A stretch of 64,000 nt of DNA from Melaminivora suipulveris (GCF_003008575.1 NZ_CP027667.1:934501-998500), one strand, 5' to 3'. Counted from the stretch's first letter, positions 7,119-17,823 are shown. Program-made: numbers and translations. Notes: generated by a model from the letters alone, not told the origin.

Positions 7119-9512
7119 ATGACCACTTCTTCCCCCGACAAGAAACCCGCCCCGCCGCGTGAGCGCCTGCCGGCCTGGTTGCGCATCCCCCTGCTGGCGC
7201 TGGCCTGGCTGCTGGGCCTGGGGCTGGCCGGCGCCGCTGCCGTGGTCCTGGCCGTGGCGCTGGGCCTGGCGGTGGCCTACCCCAATCTGCCCGACATCTC
7301 GGAACTGGCCGACTACAAGCCCAAGTTGCCGATGCGCGTGTACTCGGTCGAGGGCGCGCTGCTGGGCGAGTTCGGCGAGGAGCGGCGCAACCTCACGCCC
7401 ATCGAGGACATCCCCAAGGTCATGACGGACGCCGTGCTGGCCATCGAGGACGCGCGCTTTTTCGAGCATGGCGGCGTGGATTACAAGGGCGTGCTGCGTG
7501 CCGCTCTGGCCAACCTCGGGCGCGTGAAAAGCCAAGGCGCCTCGACCATCACCATGCAGGTGGCGCGCAACGTCTACCTGTCGTCCGAAAAAACATTTAC
7601 GCGCAAGATTTACGAGATTCTGTTGACCTTCAAGCTGGAACACTTGCTGAGCAAGAACCAGATCCTGGAGATCTACATGAACCAGATCTACCTGGGCAAC
7701 CGGGCCTACGGCTTTGCCGCCGCCGCCGAGACTTACTTCGGCAAGCCGCTCAAGTCGGTGACCATCGCCGAGGCCGCCATGCTCGCCGGCCTGCCCAAGG
7801 CTCCCTCGGCCTACAACCCCATCAGCAACCCCAAGCGCGCGCGCAGCCGCCAGCTCTACATCATCGAGCGCATGCAGGAAAACGGCTTCATCAGCGCCGC
7901 GCAGGCCGCCGAGGCCAAGCAGGAGCCGATCCGCCTGCGCTCGCCCGGCGACAGCACGCGCATCCACGCCGAATACGTGGCCGAAATGGCGCGCCAGCTG
8001 ATCTTTGCGCAATACGGCAACGAGGCCTACACGCGCGGGCTGAACGTCTACACCACGCTGAACGCTGGCGAGCAGGAGGCCGCCTATCGCGCGCTGCGCC
8101 AGGGCATCATGGACTATGAGCGGCGCCAGCACTACCGCGGGCCGGAGCGCTTCGTCACCCTGCCGACCGCTGCCTCCGAGGTCGAGGACGCCATCGACGA
8201 CGCCCTGGCGCAGCACCCCGACAACGGCGACGTGCTGGCCGCCGTGGTGCTGGAGGCCAGCGCGAAAAAAATCGTCGCCGCGCGCGCCGATGGCGAGAAG
8301 CTGGAGATCACCGGCGACGGCCTGAAGCCCGCGCAATCGGGCCTGTCCGACAAGGCGCCGCCCAACATCCGGCTGCGCCGCGGCGCGGTGATCCGCGTGG
8401 TGCAGACGCCCAAGAAGACCTGGGAGATCACGCAACTGCCCGAGGTGGAAGGGGCGTTTGTCGCCATCGATCCGCGCTCGGGCGCCATCCGCGCGCTGGT
8501 GGGCGGCTTCGACTTCGACAAGAACAAGTTCAACCACGTCACCCAGGCCTGGCGCCAGCCGGGCTCGGCGTTCAAACCCTTCATCTACTCGGCGGCGCTG
8601 GAAAAGGGCTTCACCCCGGCCACGGTCATCAACGACGCGCCACTGTTCTTCGGCTCGGGCGTGACCGGCGGCCAGCCCTGGGAGCCCAAGAACTACGACG
8701 GCAAATACGACGGCCCCATGACCATGCGCGCCGGCCTTGCGCGCTCCAAGAACCTGGTGTCGATCCGCGTGCTCCAGGCCGTGGGCCCGAAGACCGCGCA
8801 GCAGTGGGTCTCGCGCTTCGGCTTCGACGCCGACAAGCACCCGGCATACCTGACCATGGCGCTGGGCGCCGGCTCGGTCACGCCGCTGCAGATGGCCACC
8901 GGCTACTCGGTCTTCGCCAATGGCGGCTACCGCGTCAATCCCTACCTGATCACCCGCGTGTCGGACCACAAGGGCCGCGTGCTGTCCAACTTCCAGCCGC
9001 CGCCCACGCAGGAAAATCCGCGCGCCATCGACGCGCGCAACGCCTTCATCATGGACAGCCTGCTGCAGGAGGTGACCCGCTCGGGCACCGCCGCGCGCGC
9101 ACAAGGGACCTTGAAGCGCCCCGACCTGTACGGCAAGACCGGCACCACCAACGACTCGGTCGATGCCTGGTTCGCGGGCTTTCAGCCCACAGTCACGGCG
9201 GTGACCTGGATCGGCTACGACACGCCGCGCAACCTGGGCAGCCGCGAGACCGGCGGCGGCCTGTCGCTGCCGGTATGGATCAGCTTCATGCAAAAGGCGC
9301 TGAACGGCGTGCCGGTGACCGAGCCCACCGTGCCCGAGGGCGTGACCAACGTCAGTGGCGAGTGGTATTACGACGAGTACGCGCGCAGTGGCGGCGTCTC
9401 CAGCGTGGGCCTGGAAGCATCGATGCCGGGCGCCGGCGCGCCGGCCATCGCCCCGGTCACCCCACCACCGCCCGAGGAACGCAACCGCATCCTGGATCTG
9501 TTCCGCAATTGA
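7119..9512 (+). CDS. mrcA: Penicillin-binding protein 1A (bifunctional transglycosylase/transpeptidase)
   Basis: 797 residues. A cytoplasmic proline-rich start and a membrane helix (about 22-52) are followed by a GT51 glycosyltransferase domain with catalytic Glu110 in EDARFFEHGG, an OB-like insert, and the transpeptidase domain with Ser483-A-F-Lys486 and Lys673-T-G. It polymerises lipid II and cross-links peptidoglycan in the periplasm. The length and motif spacing are normal for class A PBPs. It is divergent from pilM. Confidence 0.96.
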   Translation: MTTSSPDKKPAPPRERLPAWLRIPLLALAWLLGLGLAGAAAVVLAVALGLAVAYPNLPDISELADYKPKLPMRVYSVEGALLGEFGEERRNLTPIEDIPKVMTDAVLAIEDARFFEHGGVDYKGVLRAALANLGRVKSQGASTITMQVARNVYLSSEKTFTRKIYEILLTFKLEHLLSKNQILEIYMNQIYLGNRAYGFAAAAETYFGKPLKSVTIAEAAMLAGLPKAPSAYNPISNPKRARSRQLYIIERMQENGFISAAQAAEAKQEPIRLRSPGDSTRIHAEYVAEMARQLIFAQYGNEAYTRGLNVYTTLNAGEQEAAYRALRQGIMDYERRQHYRGPERFVTLPTAASEVEDAIDDALAQHPDNGDVLAAVVLEASAKKIVAARADGEKLEITGDGLKPAQSGLSDKAPPNIRLRRGAVIRVVQTPKKTWEITQLPEVEGAFVAIDPRSGAIRALVGGFDFDKNKFNHVTQAWRQPGSAFKPFIYSAALEKGFTPATVINDAPLFFGSGVTGGQPWEPKNYDGKYDGPMTMRAGLARSKNLVSIRVLQAVGPKTAQQWVSRFGFDADKHPAYLTMALGAGSVTPLQMATGYSVFANGGYRVNPYLITRVSDHKGRVLSNFQPPPTQENPRAIDARNAFIMDSLLQEVTRSGTAARAQGTLKRPDLYGKTGTTNDSVDAWFAGFQPTVTAVTWIGYDTPRNLGSRETGGGLSLPVWISFMQKALNGVPVTEPTVPEGVTNVSGEWYYDEYARSGGVSSVGLEASMPGAGAPAIAPVTPPPPEERNRILDLFRN

Positions 9513-9540
9513 TGGCGCAGGCCTCGTCCGGACAGCGCTC

Positions 9541-9604
9541 GCTATCAAGTTTTATAGCAGCTTACGCTTGATCCACGCCGACTGAGGGCGTTTTTGACCT
9601 CAAA
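9541..9604 (+). repeat. Dispersed intergenic repeat, copy 1
   Basis: Hairpin GCTAT...ATAGC (9541-9558) followed by the conserved segment with ACGCTTGAT and ACGCCGACTGA and a TTTTT run. It lies between the convergent genes mrcA and cyaY and may serve as a terminator for both. Confidence 0.8.
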
Positions 9605-9635
9605 CCGCCCGGCGCAAGCGGCTGGCCAGCCGGCA

Positions 9636-9968
9636 TCAGGCCGGCGCGAAGCGCAGCGGCTGGCCGGCCTGTTCGCTGGCGCAGCGCGCCAGATCGGCGA
9701 AGAACTCGCTGCCGCTCTTGGTGTCCCGCCAGTGGGCGCCGTCGAAGCGGTAGTGGTAGCCACCCGAGCGAGCCGCCAGCCAGACCTCGTGCAGGGGTTT
9801 TTGCAGATTCACGATGATCTGGCTGCCATTGGCGAAGGCGATGGTGACCATGCCGCCCGTGCGCTGGCTGTCCAGGTCGCAGTCGGTCTCGTCGTTGATC
9901 CGGTCGCAGCCGTGCTCCAATGCCGAGAGCAAAGCCTCGGCGCGGTCCATGAATTCCAGGTCGGTCAT
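9636..9968 (-). CDS. cyaY: Frataxin-like iron-sulfur assembly protein CyaY
   Basis: 110 residues, the usual bacterial frataxin size. The acidic first helix (residues up to about 35, E/D-rich) is followed by the beta sheet with '[19 protein letters not shown]...[21 protein letters not shown]', the signature of the family. CyaY binds iron and modulates IscS in Fe-S cluster assembly. The ATG at 9968 is chosen over a TTG one codon upstream. It is divergent from lptM with only 15 bases between the two start codons. Confidence 0.92.
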   Translation of the reverse strand: MTDLEFMDRAEALLSALEHGCDRINDETDCDLDSQRTGGMVTIAFANGSQIIVNLQKPLHEVWLAARSGGYHYRFDGAHWRDTKSGSEFFADLARCASEQAGQPLRFAPA

Positions 9969-9971
9969 CAA

Positions 9972-9977
9972 TACAAT
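9972..9977 (+). promoter_or_regulatory. Candidate -10 placing the lptM transcript start at its ATG
   Basis: TACAAT lies seven bases before the lptM ATG (9984), in the 15-base gap between two divergent start codons. With usual spacing transcription would begin at or next to the ATG, giving a leaderless mRNA. No good -35 was found. Confidence 0.35.
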
Positions 9978-9983
9978 TTGCAG

Positions 9984-10220
9984 ATGTTCAAAGGCCGCCG
10001 CATTCTAGTCAGCACGCTGTGCCCCGTCGCCCTGGCAGCCCTTGCCGCCCTGTCCGGCTGCGGCCAGCGCGGGCCGCTGTACCTGCCCGCCAAACCGGCC
10101 GCCAGCCTGCCGCAGACGCTGCAGCCGCCAGCCGCTACGCCCACCGGCACGCCCGCCGCCGTGCCCGCGGCTGGTGCCGCCTCCGCCCCCGTTTCCTCCC
10201 GCACCACCTCCCGTCCATGA
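9984..10220 (+). CDS. lptM: LPS translocon maturation lipoprotein LptM (YifL type)
   Basis: A 78-residue lipoprotein. Its signal peptide ends in L-S-G-C and is followed by GQRGPLYLP, the conserved start of mature LptM/YifL, then a low-complexity Ala/Pro/Thr tail. LptM assists disulfide maturation of the LptD-LptE translocon. The stop overlaps the lysA start (ATGA), the usual lptM-lysA pairing. The longer frame that begins at 9594 is read-through of a non-coding frame. Confidence 0.88.
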   Translation: MFKGRRILVSTLCPVALAALAALSGCGQRGPLYLPAKPAASLPQTLQPPAATPTGTPAAVPAAGAASAPVSSRTTSRP

Positions 10221-11509
10221 TCCCCTCTCCCCTGCCCGGCCAGCCGCAACTGCACTACCGCAATCAGTCCCTGTACCTGGAGGACTGCCGCCTGGCCGAT
10301 CTGGCGCGCGAGCATGGCACGCCGCTGTACGTCTATTCCACAGCCAGCATGCTGGAGGCGCTTGCCGCCTACCGGCGCGGCTTTGCCGGCCGGCGCGTGC
10401 AGATCTGCTACGCCATGAAGGCCAATCCGTCGCTGGCGGTGCTGCAGCTGTTCGCCCGCGAAGGCTGCGGCTTCGACATCGTCTCGGGCGGCGAACTGGC
10501 GCGCGTGCTGGCCGCCGGCGGCGATCCGGCCCGTGTCATCTTCTCGGGCGTGGGCAAGACGCGCGCCGAGATGCGCCAGGCGCTGGAGGCGGGCATTGGC
10601 TGCTTCAACGTCGAGAGCGAGGCCGAACTGGAAGTGCTCAGCGAGGTCGCCTCCGCCATGAGCCTGCGCGCGCCGGTCAGCATCCGCGTCAACCCCAATG
10701 TCGACGCCAGGACGCACCCCTACATCTCCACCGGCCTGAAGGGCAACAAGTTCGGCATCGCGCACGAGCGCACGCTGGCCACCTACCAGCGCGCCGCGGC
10801 CCTGCCCGGCCTGCGCGTGGTGGGCATCGACTGCCACATCGGCTCGCAGATCACCGAGAAGACGCCATTCCTGGACGCGCTGGAGCGCATGCTGGATCTG
10901 GTTGCCGCCATCGAGGCCGCCGGCATCGCCATCCACCACATCGATCTGGGCGGCGGCCTGGGCATCAACTACAACGGCGACGAGCCGCCCGCCGCCGATG
11001 CGCTGTGGGCGCGGCTGCTGGAACGCCTGGACGCGCGCGGCTATGGCGACCGGCGGCTCATGATCGAGCCCGGCCGATCGCTGGTGGGCAACGCCGGCGT
11101 GTGCCTGACCGAGGTGCTGTATTGCAAGCCCGGCGAGCAGAAGAATTTCTGCATCGTCGACGCCGCCATGAACGACCTGCCGCGCCCGGCCATGTACCAG
11201 GCGTATCACGCCATCGTGCCGCTGGAGGACCGCGCCGAGGGCCGCGAGCCGGTGGTCTACGACGTGGTCGGCCCGGTATGCGAGAGCGGCGACTGGCTGG
11301 GCCGCGACCGCAGCCTGGCGGTGCAGCCGGGCGAGCTGCTGGCGGTGCTGTCGGCCGGCGCTTATTGCAGCGCCATGGGCAGCACCTACAACAGCCGCGC
11401 GCGCCCGCCCGAGGTGCTGGTCTCGGGCAGCGCCGCCCAGTTGGTGCGCACGCGCGAGAGCGTGAGCGATCTGTTTCGCAACGAGCGGCTGCCCGGCAAC
11501 AACGCCTGA
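10217..11509 (+). CDS. lysA: Diaminopimelate decarboxylase
   Basis: 430 residues. Lys68 in YAMKANP binds PLP; HIGSQ, the Gly-rich 'DLGGGLGINY', 'EPGRSLVGNAG' and 'CESGDWLG' (active-site Cys from the partner subunit) are all present. It converts meso-diaminopimelate to L-lysine, the last step of lysine synthesis. The ATG at 10217 overlaps the lptM stop, so translation is probably coupled; the much longer upstream frame overlaps lptM and was rejected. Confidence 0.96.
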   Translation: MIPSPLPGQPQLHYRNQSLYLEDCRLADLAREHGTPLYVYSTASMLEALAAYRRGFAGRRVQICYAMKANPSLAVLQLFAREGCGFDIVSGGELARVLAAGGDPARVIFSGVGKTRAEMRQALEAGIGCFNVESEAELEVLSEVASAMSLRAPVSIRVNPNVDARTHPYISTGLKGNKFGIAHERTLATYQRAAALPGLRVVGIDCHIGSQITEKTPFLDALERMLDLVAAIEAAGIAIHHIDLGGGLGINYNGDEPPAADALWARLLERLDARGYGDRRLMIEPGRSLVGNAGVCLTEVLYCKPGEQKNFCIVDAAMNDLPRPAMYQAYHAIVPLEDRAEGREPVVYDVVGPVCESGDWLGRDRSLAVQPGELLAVLSAGAYCSAMGSTYNSRARPPEVLVSGSAAQLVRTRESVSDLFRNERLPGNNA

Positions 11510-11578
11510 GCTTGACGCGCATCAAGCAATAACCAGGCGGGCGGGACTAGTATCGGCTTTTCAGCCCGGAAAGCCGCA

Positions 11579-12415
11579 ATGCCTCTGCAACCCCTGGAAC
11601 TGTACCGAGACCGCAACCACGCCTGCCTGATGTTCTCCGACCTGGTCGAGGAAGACGGCCAGGCGGTGCAGGCGAACCAGTTCCTGATCGTCGACGACGA
11701 CACCGGCGCCATCATCGATCCAGGCGGCAACCTGGCGTTCAACGAGCTGTTCATGGGCATGTCGCGGCATTTCTCGCCGCAAAAGCTGTCCTACATCATC
11801 GCCTCGCACGCCGACCCGGACATCATCGCCTCGCTGGACCGCTGGCTGACCAGCACCTCGGCGCAGCTGGTCATCTCGCGTGTGTGGGAGCGCTTCGTGC
11901 CGCACTTCACCAAGGTCGGCAAGACGGAGGGCCGCATGATCGCCGTGCCCGACAGCGGCGGCCACCTGCCGCTGGGCCGGCACGAACTGGTGCTGCTGCC
12001 GGCGCACTTCATGCACTCGGAGGGCAACTTCCATTTCTACGACCCGGTCAGCCGCATCCTGTTTTCCGGCGACCTGGGCGTATCCATGACCAACGGAGCC
12101 GAGGCGCGCGTGCCGGTGACCGACTTGGCACCGCACATCCCGCGCATGGAAGGCTTTCACCGCCGCTACATGGTCAGCAACAAGATCCTGCGGCTGTGGA
12201 CGCGCATGGCGCGCCAGCTCGACATCGCCATGATCGTGCCGCAACACGGCGCGCCCATCCTGGGCGCCAAGGCGATTGGCGAGTTCTACGACTGGCTGGA
12301 CGGCCTGGCCTGCGGCGTGGACCTGTTCGACGAACGCGCCTACCAGGTGCCCACCGCCTTCATCGACCCGGCCACGCGGCAGGCGCGCCCAGCGCTGCGC
12401 GCCGTGGGCGCCTGA
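11579..12415 (+). CDS. Oxygen-binding di-iron protein (ODP-like, metallo-beta-lactamase fold)
   Basis: 278 residues. The MBL fold carries the ODP/flavodiiron-type ligand set: H-A-D-P-D (near residue 77), H-F-M-H-S-E-G-N-F, S-G-D-L-G and P-Q-H-G. There is no flavodoxin domain, so it resembles stand-alone ODP proteins that bind O2 at a di-iron site rather than full flavodiiron reductases. It lies beside msrPQ (convergent). Substrate and partner are unknown; a redox or oxygen-sensing role is inferred. Confidence 0.8.
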   Translation: MPLQPLELYRDRNHACLMFSDLVEEDGQAVQANQFLIVDDDTGAIIDPGGNLAFNELFMGMSRHFSPQKLSYIIASHADPDIIASLDRWLTSTSAQLVISRVWERFVPHFTKVGKTEGRMIAVPDSGGHLPLGRHELVLLPAHFMHSEGNFHFYDPVSRILFSGDLGVSMTNGAEARVPVTDLAPHIPRMEGFHRRYMVSNKILRLWTRMARQLDIAMIVPQHGAPILGAKAIGEFYDWLDGLACGVDLFDERAYQVPTAFIDPATRQARPALRAVGA

Positions 12416-12479
12416 ATTTCAAGGCAAACAGGGTTTCAGTCGGCGTGAATCAAGCGCCTCTAGCTATTGTTTATGTAGC
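12416..12479 (-). repeat. Dispersed intergenic repeat, copy 2
   Basis: Minus-orientation copy: GCTAC...ATAGC hairpin, then GCGCTTGAT and ACGCCGACTGA. It begins right after the stop of the ODP-like gene, and the last codons and TAG stop of msrQ lie within its hairpin. Confidence 0.8.
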
Positions 12480-13092
12480 AAAATACGGCGCATCGGCGGC
12501 AGACGCGACAGCAGCAGAGCGCCCAGGATGGCGGCATAGACCAGGACCTCGGCAAAGTCGTTCTTGCCCGCGCGCATCCACCAAAAATGCAGCAGCGCCA
12601 GCGGCGCCACGGCGTAGACGCCGCGGTGCAGACGCTGCCAGCGCCGCCCGCCGAGCCAGCGCACGGCGGCGTTGAACGAGGTGGCGGCCAGGATCAGCAG
12701 CAGCGCGAAGGTCAGCATGCCCACCAGGATGAAGGGCCGCTTGGCCACGTCGCGCGCTATTTCCTGGGCGTCCAGCCCCATGTCGAACCCGGCGTAGGCC
12801 AGCAGGTGCAGCAGCGCGTAGAAAAACGTGAACAGCCCCAGCATACGTCGATAACGCGCCAGCGGCGCCAGGCCAGCTGCCAGGCGCAACGGGGTCACGG
12901 CCAGGGTGATGCACAGAAAGCGCAGCGTCCAGTCGCCCAGGGCGCGGATGAGCGCCTCGGCCGGATTCGCGCCCAGCCGATCCGCCGCCGCGCCGAAGAC
13001 CAGCCAGGCCAGCGGGGCCAGGCACAGCGCGAACACCAGCGGCTTGGCCCAGGGGCGCAGCAGCCACGCGCCACGCTGCGGCGCGCGCGCCA

Positions 13093-13093
<1 letters not shown>
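12464..13093 (-). CDS. msrQ: MsrQ, heme b membrane subunit of the MsrPQ methionine sulfoxide reductase
   Basis: 209 residues with about six membrane helices of the ferric-reductase-like (YedZ) fold. Histidines in 'YALLHLLAY', 'RLHRGVY' and 'LLHFWWM' fit the heme ligands. MsrQ passes electrons from the quinone pool to periplasmic MsrP, which repairs oxidised methionine. The ATG overlaps the msrP stop (ATGA). The last residues (LLHKQ) and the stop are encoded by the intergenic repeat copy 2. Confidence 0.92.
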
Positions 13094-14088
<995 letters not shown>

Positions 14089-14205
14089 GGCTGGGCTCCG
14101 TAAAAGGGTCACACGAGCCAGTCTGCCGCAGCGCCTCCGCCCTTGCTGCCGTCAGGGCTGCGCCCTTGCGTGCGGCGCCAGCGGGTCAAAACGTCGGAAT
14201 ATCGG

Positions 14206-14261
14206 TCAAATCAGCCCTGAGTCGCCGTGGATCAAGCGCAGGCAGCTATCCAATTCATAGC
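14206..14261 (-). repeat. Dispersed intergenic repeat, copy 3
   Basis: Minus-orientation copy with hairpin 14245-14261 and GCGCTTGAT. The TGA stop of ccsB (14255-14257) lies inside the hairpin. Confidence 0.8.
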
Positions 14262-15595
14262 GTACCGTAGCTGTGCAGCCCGCTCAGGAACATGTTCACG
14301 CCCAGGAAGGCAAACGTCGTCACCGCCAGCCCGCCCAGCGCCCACCAGGCCGACATGGTGCCGCGCAGGCCTTTCATCAGGCGCATGTGCAGCCAGGCGG
14401 CGTAGTTCAGCCAGACGATCAGCGCCCAGGTTTCCTTGGGGTCCCAGCTCCAGTAGCCGCCCCAGGCCTCGGCGGCCCACAGCGCGCCCAGCACCGTGGC
14501 GATGGTGAAAAACGCAAAGCCCACGGCGATGGACTTGTACATCACGTCGTCCAGCACCTCCAGCGCCGGCAGCTGCGCGGCGATGCGCCGGCGGCCGAAC
14601 AGGATGCCCCCGACGATCAGCGCCGAGACGCCGAAATACACCATCCAGTAGCTGCTGCGCCCGTCCACCTCCTGGCGGAAGGCCAATGGCTCGAAGCACA
14701 GCACGATGCCCAGCAGCCACAACGGCGCCAGCTTGTACCAGCGCGTCTCGGCCGCCTGCTGCTTGATGAGGTAGGCGAACGCCACCATGGCCGCCAGGGC
14801 GAATGTGCCGTAGCCGATGAAGTTGGCCGGCACGTGCAGCTTCATCCACCAGCTCTTGAGCGCCGGCACCAACGGCTGGATCTCATGCGCCTCGCGCACC
14901 ACCGTGTACCACAGCAAGAAGCCCACCGCCGCGCTCACCACCAGCATCACGAAGCCGCCCAGGGCGCGCGTGCCGTACTGGCGCTCGTAGTACAGGTAGA
15001 ACAGCGCCGTCATCCAGCAGAACATGATGAAGACTTCATACAGGTTGCTGACCGGGATGTGGCCGATGTCGGGCGCGATCTGGTAGCTCTCGTACCAGCG
15101 CACCATGGTGCCGATCAGCGCCAGGCCCACGGCCACCCAGGCCACACGCGAGCCGATGCGCATCATGGTCTGGCGCTCGCCGCCGGCGAACATGCCGATC
15201 CAGTAGAAGGCCGTGCTCATGAAGAACAGCACGCTCATCCACAGGATGGCCGACTGGCTGGACAGAAAATACTTCAGCAAAAACACGCTGTCGGCCCGCG
15301 CCAGATCGCCGCCGGCGTCACCCTGGTACAGCCCGATGGCGGCCAGCGACAGCGCCGCCACCGCCACCATCAGCCACAGGAGCGGCCGCCAGAACCAGCC
15401 CAGCCAGACCACGGTGGGGATCGACGCCAGCAGGATGCCTTTCTCGTACACGTCCATGTGCGCGCCGTAGCGCTGCAGCGCGAACAGGCCGCCCACGGTG
15501 GCGACCAGCGCGAACAGCCAGTCCAGCCAGTTGCGGCGCGCAAAATAGCCCCCACCCAGCGTGTAGGTGGTGGCGGTCGTGGTGGCGGTGTTCAT
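14255..15595 (-). CDS. ccsB: Cytochrome c synthase subunit CcsB (CcsA/ResC-type heme handling protein)
   Basis: 446 residues with many membrane helices. The heme-binding WWD motif WGGYWSWDPKETWAL is near residue 380 and flanking conserved histidines are present. With ResB it forms the system II machine that carries heme outward and attaches it to CXXCH motifs of c-type cytochromes. It overlaps resB (ATGA) and follows it in the operon. A cytochrome c4 gene lies just upstream. Confidence 0.94.
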   Translation of the reverse strand: MNTATTTATTYTLGGGYFARRNWLDWLFALVATVGGLFALQRYGAHMDVYEKGILLASIPTVVWLGWFWRPLLWLMVAVAALSLAAIGLYQGDAGGDLARADSVFLLKYFLSSQSAILWMSVLFFMSTAFYWIGMFAGGERQTMMRIGSRVAWVAVGLALIGTMVRWYESYQIAPDIGHIPVSNLYEVFIMFCWMTALFYLYYERQYGTRALGGFVMLVVSAAVGFLLWYTVVREAHEIQPLVPALKSWWMKLHVPANFIGYGTFALAAMVAFAYLIKQQAAETRWYKLAPLWLLGIVLCFEPLAFRQEVDGRSSYWMVYFGVSALIVGGILFGRRRIAAQLPALEVLDDVMYKSIAVGFAFFTIATVLGALWAAEAWGGYWSWDPKETWALIVWLNYAAWLHMRLMKGLRGTMSAWWALGGLAVTTFAFLGVNMFLSGLHSYGTL

Positions 15596-17739
15596 CGCGG
15601 TGTCCCTCCGTTGGCAGGAGTGCCAAGAACTTCAGTGGTGAGCTGGGCGAACTCGCGCCCGTTGTCCAGGGCCCGGCGGTTGCTGGACATGGCCATGGTG
15701 GCGTGGGCGCCGCCGCCGTCCTGCGGCTTGAGCCAGACCCACAGGCGCCGGTCGCGCACGTAGAGCATGGCAAATACCCCCAGGATCAGCAAGGCGCAGC
15801 CCAGATAGACCACGTTCTTGCCGGGCGCTCTGGCGACCTGGAAGACGCTGGCCTGCACCTGGTTGAAGTCCGCCAGCTCCAGCACCACCGGCGCCGGATA
15901 GGCCTGCGCGTCGCTCAGGGACAAGACCGCCTGCGTCATGAAGCCGCGCGTGCGCTCGTCCAGCGGCAGGGGCGCCAGGCCCGCCTGCGTGCGCGTGAGC
16001 TGCGCCAGCTCGAACAGCGCGCCGTTCAGGATGCGCACCAGCACCTCGCCGGCGCGCTCGCGTTCGGCCTCGGGCACGTTGGATTCGATGAACTGCGAGA
16101 CCGCCTGCAGGCCGCCGTTGCCGCGGCCTTGCGCATCGGCTTGCGTGCCGGCGAACAGCGTCAGCGCGCGCGTGGCGGAGGTCGCCAGCTGCTCGGCCAG
16201 GTCGGCGCGGCTGGCGTCCACGGCCATGGCGGCGTAGCGCCGCACGGCGGCCTCGCGCAGGAGCGGGTCGGCCAATGCCAGTCGCAGGCGCAGGAAGCCC
16301 TCCATGCCGCCCTCGCTGTCGATGGGCACGCGCAGGTAGCGGAAGGGCTCGGACGGCGTCTCGCGCACGCCCAGCAGGTACACGGGCAGCTGGCCGTCAC
16401 GCATGTCCACCGGCAGCATGTAATTGTTGAACTCGCGCGCCTGGCCGGCGGCGTCGCGCAGCTTGTAGCTGATGCTGGGGCCGACGTTCCTCAGCTCGCG
16501 GCGGGTCACCGTCTTGTTGCCCGCGCCCAGGCGCGACTCGATGGAGCCGCGCAGGTCCACGCGGCGCACGTCGGCGCCGGAGGTATTGCCCTCCTCGCCC
16601 ATGTTTTCCACGTTCAGCACGCGCAGGGCGGAAAATTCGAGCGTCGTCGGCTCGGGCAGGCGCGCCTGCAGCGGCGCGGAGCTGCCGATCACGCCCTCAA
16701 CGTCGAAAGGCGCGACGCCCGGCGCCATCGGCCGCGCGCGCAGGCGCACCTGCGAGCCGCCGTCGTCGAAGCTGGACTGATAAATCTCCACGCCCTTGTA
16801 ATTGAAGGGGTGGTTGACCTCGATGCGTGCCGGCGTCGCCGCGCCGGTCTCCTTGTCATGCACCACGATCTCGCTGGCGAACAGCTTGGGCATGCCGGTG
16901 GAGTAGTGCTCGACGATGAATTTCTTCAACTCGACGGAAAACGGCAGATCCTGCAGCAGGATGCCGTCGGACTGGCTCAGGATGGCCGTGCCCGACTGCG
17001 AGCCCTCGGACACCACCAGGTTGCCGCGAAACGTCGGGTTGCGCGCGGACAGCCAGTGCTCGGGCGCGACCTCGGAGATCAGCCCGCCGCCCTGGTAGGG
17101 CGTCTTGCCACCCAGCCACATCTGCGCGCGCACGATCAGGTCGCCGTCCAGCAGGCCGCCCAGGCAGATCAGCACGATGGCGCTGTGCGCGGCGATGTAG
17201 CCGATCTTGTGCGCGCTGCCTGCCTTGGCGGCCACCATGTAGCCCTTGCCCGCGCCAGTCTCACGCTCCTGCACGCGCACCTTGAAGCCGCGGCGCACCA
17301 GGTGCTCGCCGATGCGCTTGGCTGCCGACTGCGGCGCCTCGGCCGCCAGCGCGCCGCTGGCCTTCATGCCGAAGGCCTGCAGGCTCTTCTCGCGGATGTT
17401 TTCCTTGTAGTTGCGGATGTCGGCCAGGTACTTGGGCGTGTGCCGCGCGATGCACAGCGAGGTGCTGATGACCAGGAAGGCCAGGATCAGCAGGAACCAC
17501 CAGGCGCTGTAGACGGCGTTGAGCTTGAGCGCCAGGAACAGATCGGCCCAGAACGGGCCGAACTGGTTGACGTAGTTGTTGACCGGCTCGTGCTGCTTCA
17601 TCACCGTGCCGATGACCGAGGCGATGCAGATCACCGTCAGCAGCGCGATGGCAAAACGCATCGACGCCAGCAGCTCGGTCAGTGAGCGCAGCACCTGCGA
17701 GCGGGGCGCCGCGCGCGCTGCGGTGAGAGAGTCGGACAT
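15592..17739 (-). CDS. resB: Cytochrome c biogenesis protein ResB (Ccs1)
   Basis: 715 residues from ATG 17739. Three N-terminal membrane helices (including 'LLTVICIASVIGTVMKQ' and 'LLILAFLVISTSLCIARHTPKY') precede a large periplasmic domain with 'EVNHPFNYKGVEIYQSSF', and one more helix lies near the C-terminus (VVYLGCALLILGVFAMLYVRDR). It is the partner of CcsB in system II cytochrome c maturation. An upstream in-frame ATG at 17781 is possible but less likely. Confidence 0.94.
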   Translation of the reverse strand: MSDSLTAARAAPRSQVLRSLTELLASMRFAIALLTVICIASVIGTVMKQHEPVNNYVNQFGPFWADLFLALKLNAVYSAWWFLLILAFLVISTSLCIARHTPKYLADIRNYKENIREKSLQAFGMKASGALAAEAPQSAAKRIGEHLVRRGFKVRVQERETGAGKGYMVAAKAGSAHKIGYIAAHSAIVLICLGGLLDGDLIVRAQMWLGGKTPYQGGGLISEVAPEHWLSARNPTFRGNLVVSEGSQSGTAILSQSDGILLQDLPFSVELKKFIVEHYSTGMPKLFASEIVVHDKETGAATPARIEVNHPFNYKGVEIYQSSFDDGGSQVRLRARPMAPGVAPFDVEGVIGSSAPLQARLPEPTTLEFSALRVLNVENMGEEGNTSGADVRRVDLRGSIESRLGAGNKTVTRRELRNVGPSISYKLRDAAGQAREFNNYMLPVDMRDGQLPVYLLGVRETPSEPFRYLRVPIDSEGGMEGFLRLRLALADPLLREAAVRRYAAMAVDASRADLAEQLATSATRALTLFAGTQADAQGRGNGGLQAVSQFIESNVPEAERERAGEVLVRILNGALFELAQLTRTQAGLAPLPLDERTRGFMTQAVLSLSDAQAYPAPVVLELADFNQVQASVFQVARAPGKNVVYLGCALLILGVFAMLYVRDRRLWVWLKPQDGGGAHATMAMSSNRRALDNGREFAQLTTEVLGTPANGGTPR

Positions 17740-17787
17740 GAAGGAACGCTTGAAAGATGCTGCGAAGCCGGAGTCAGGCACGCGTGC

Positions 17788-17823
17788 AAAAAGGGCGGGC
17801 CATCGCTTTAGATGGGCCCGCCC
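17788..17823 (-). terminator. Intrinsic terminator after the cytochrome c4 gene
   Basis: On the minus strand a 12-13 bp G+C-rich stem (one bulge) with loop TAAAGC is followed by TTTTT. It lies between the c4 stop (17919) and the resB start (17739), so it separates the two transcripts at least in part. A smaller CGGAGG/CCTCCG hairpin at 17847-17864 comes just before it. Confidence 0.75.

Noticed and set aside
7086..9548. An 820-codon open frame antisense to mrcA, and similar long antisense frames elsewhere (for example opposite metK and resB).
   Set aside because: They are by-products of high GC at third codon positions; their translations are Arg/Gly/Ala/His-rich with no domain, signal or ribosome site, and the opposite strand has a clear known gene.
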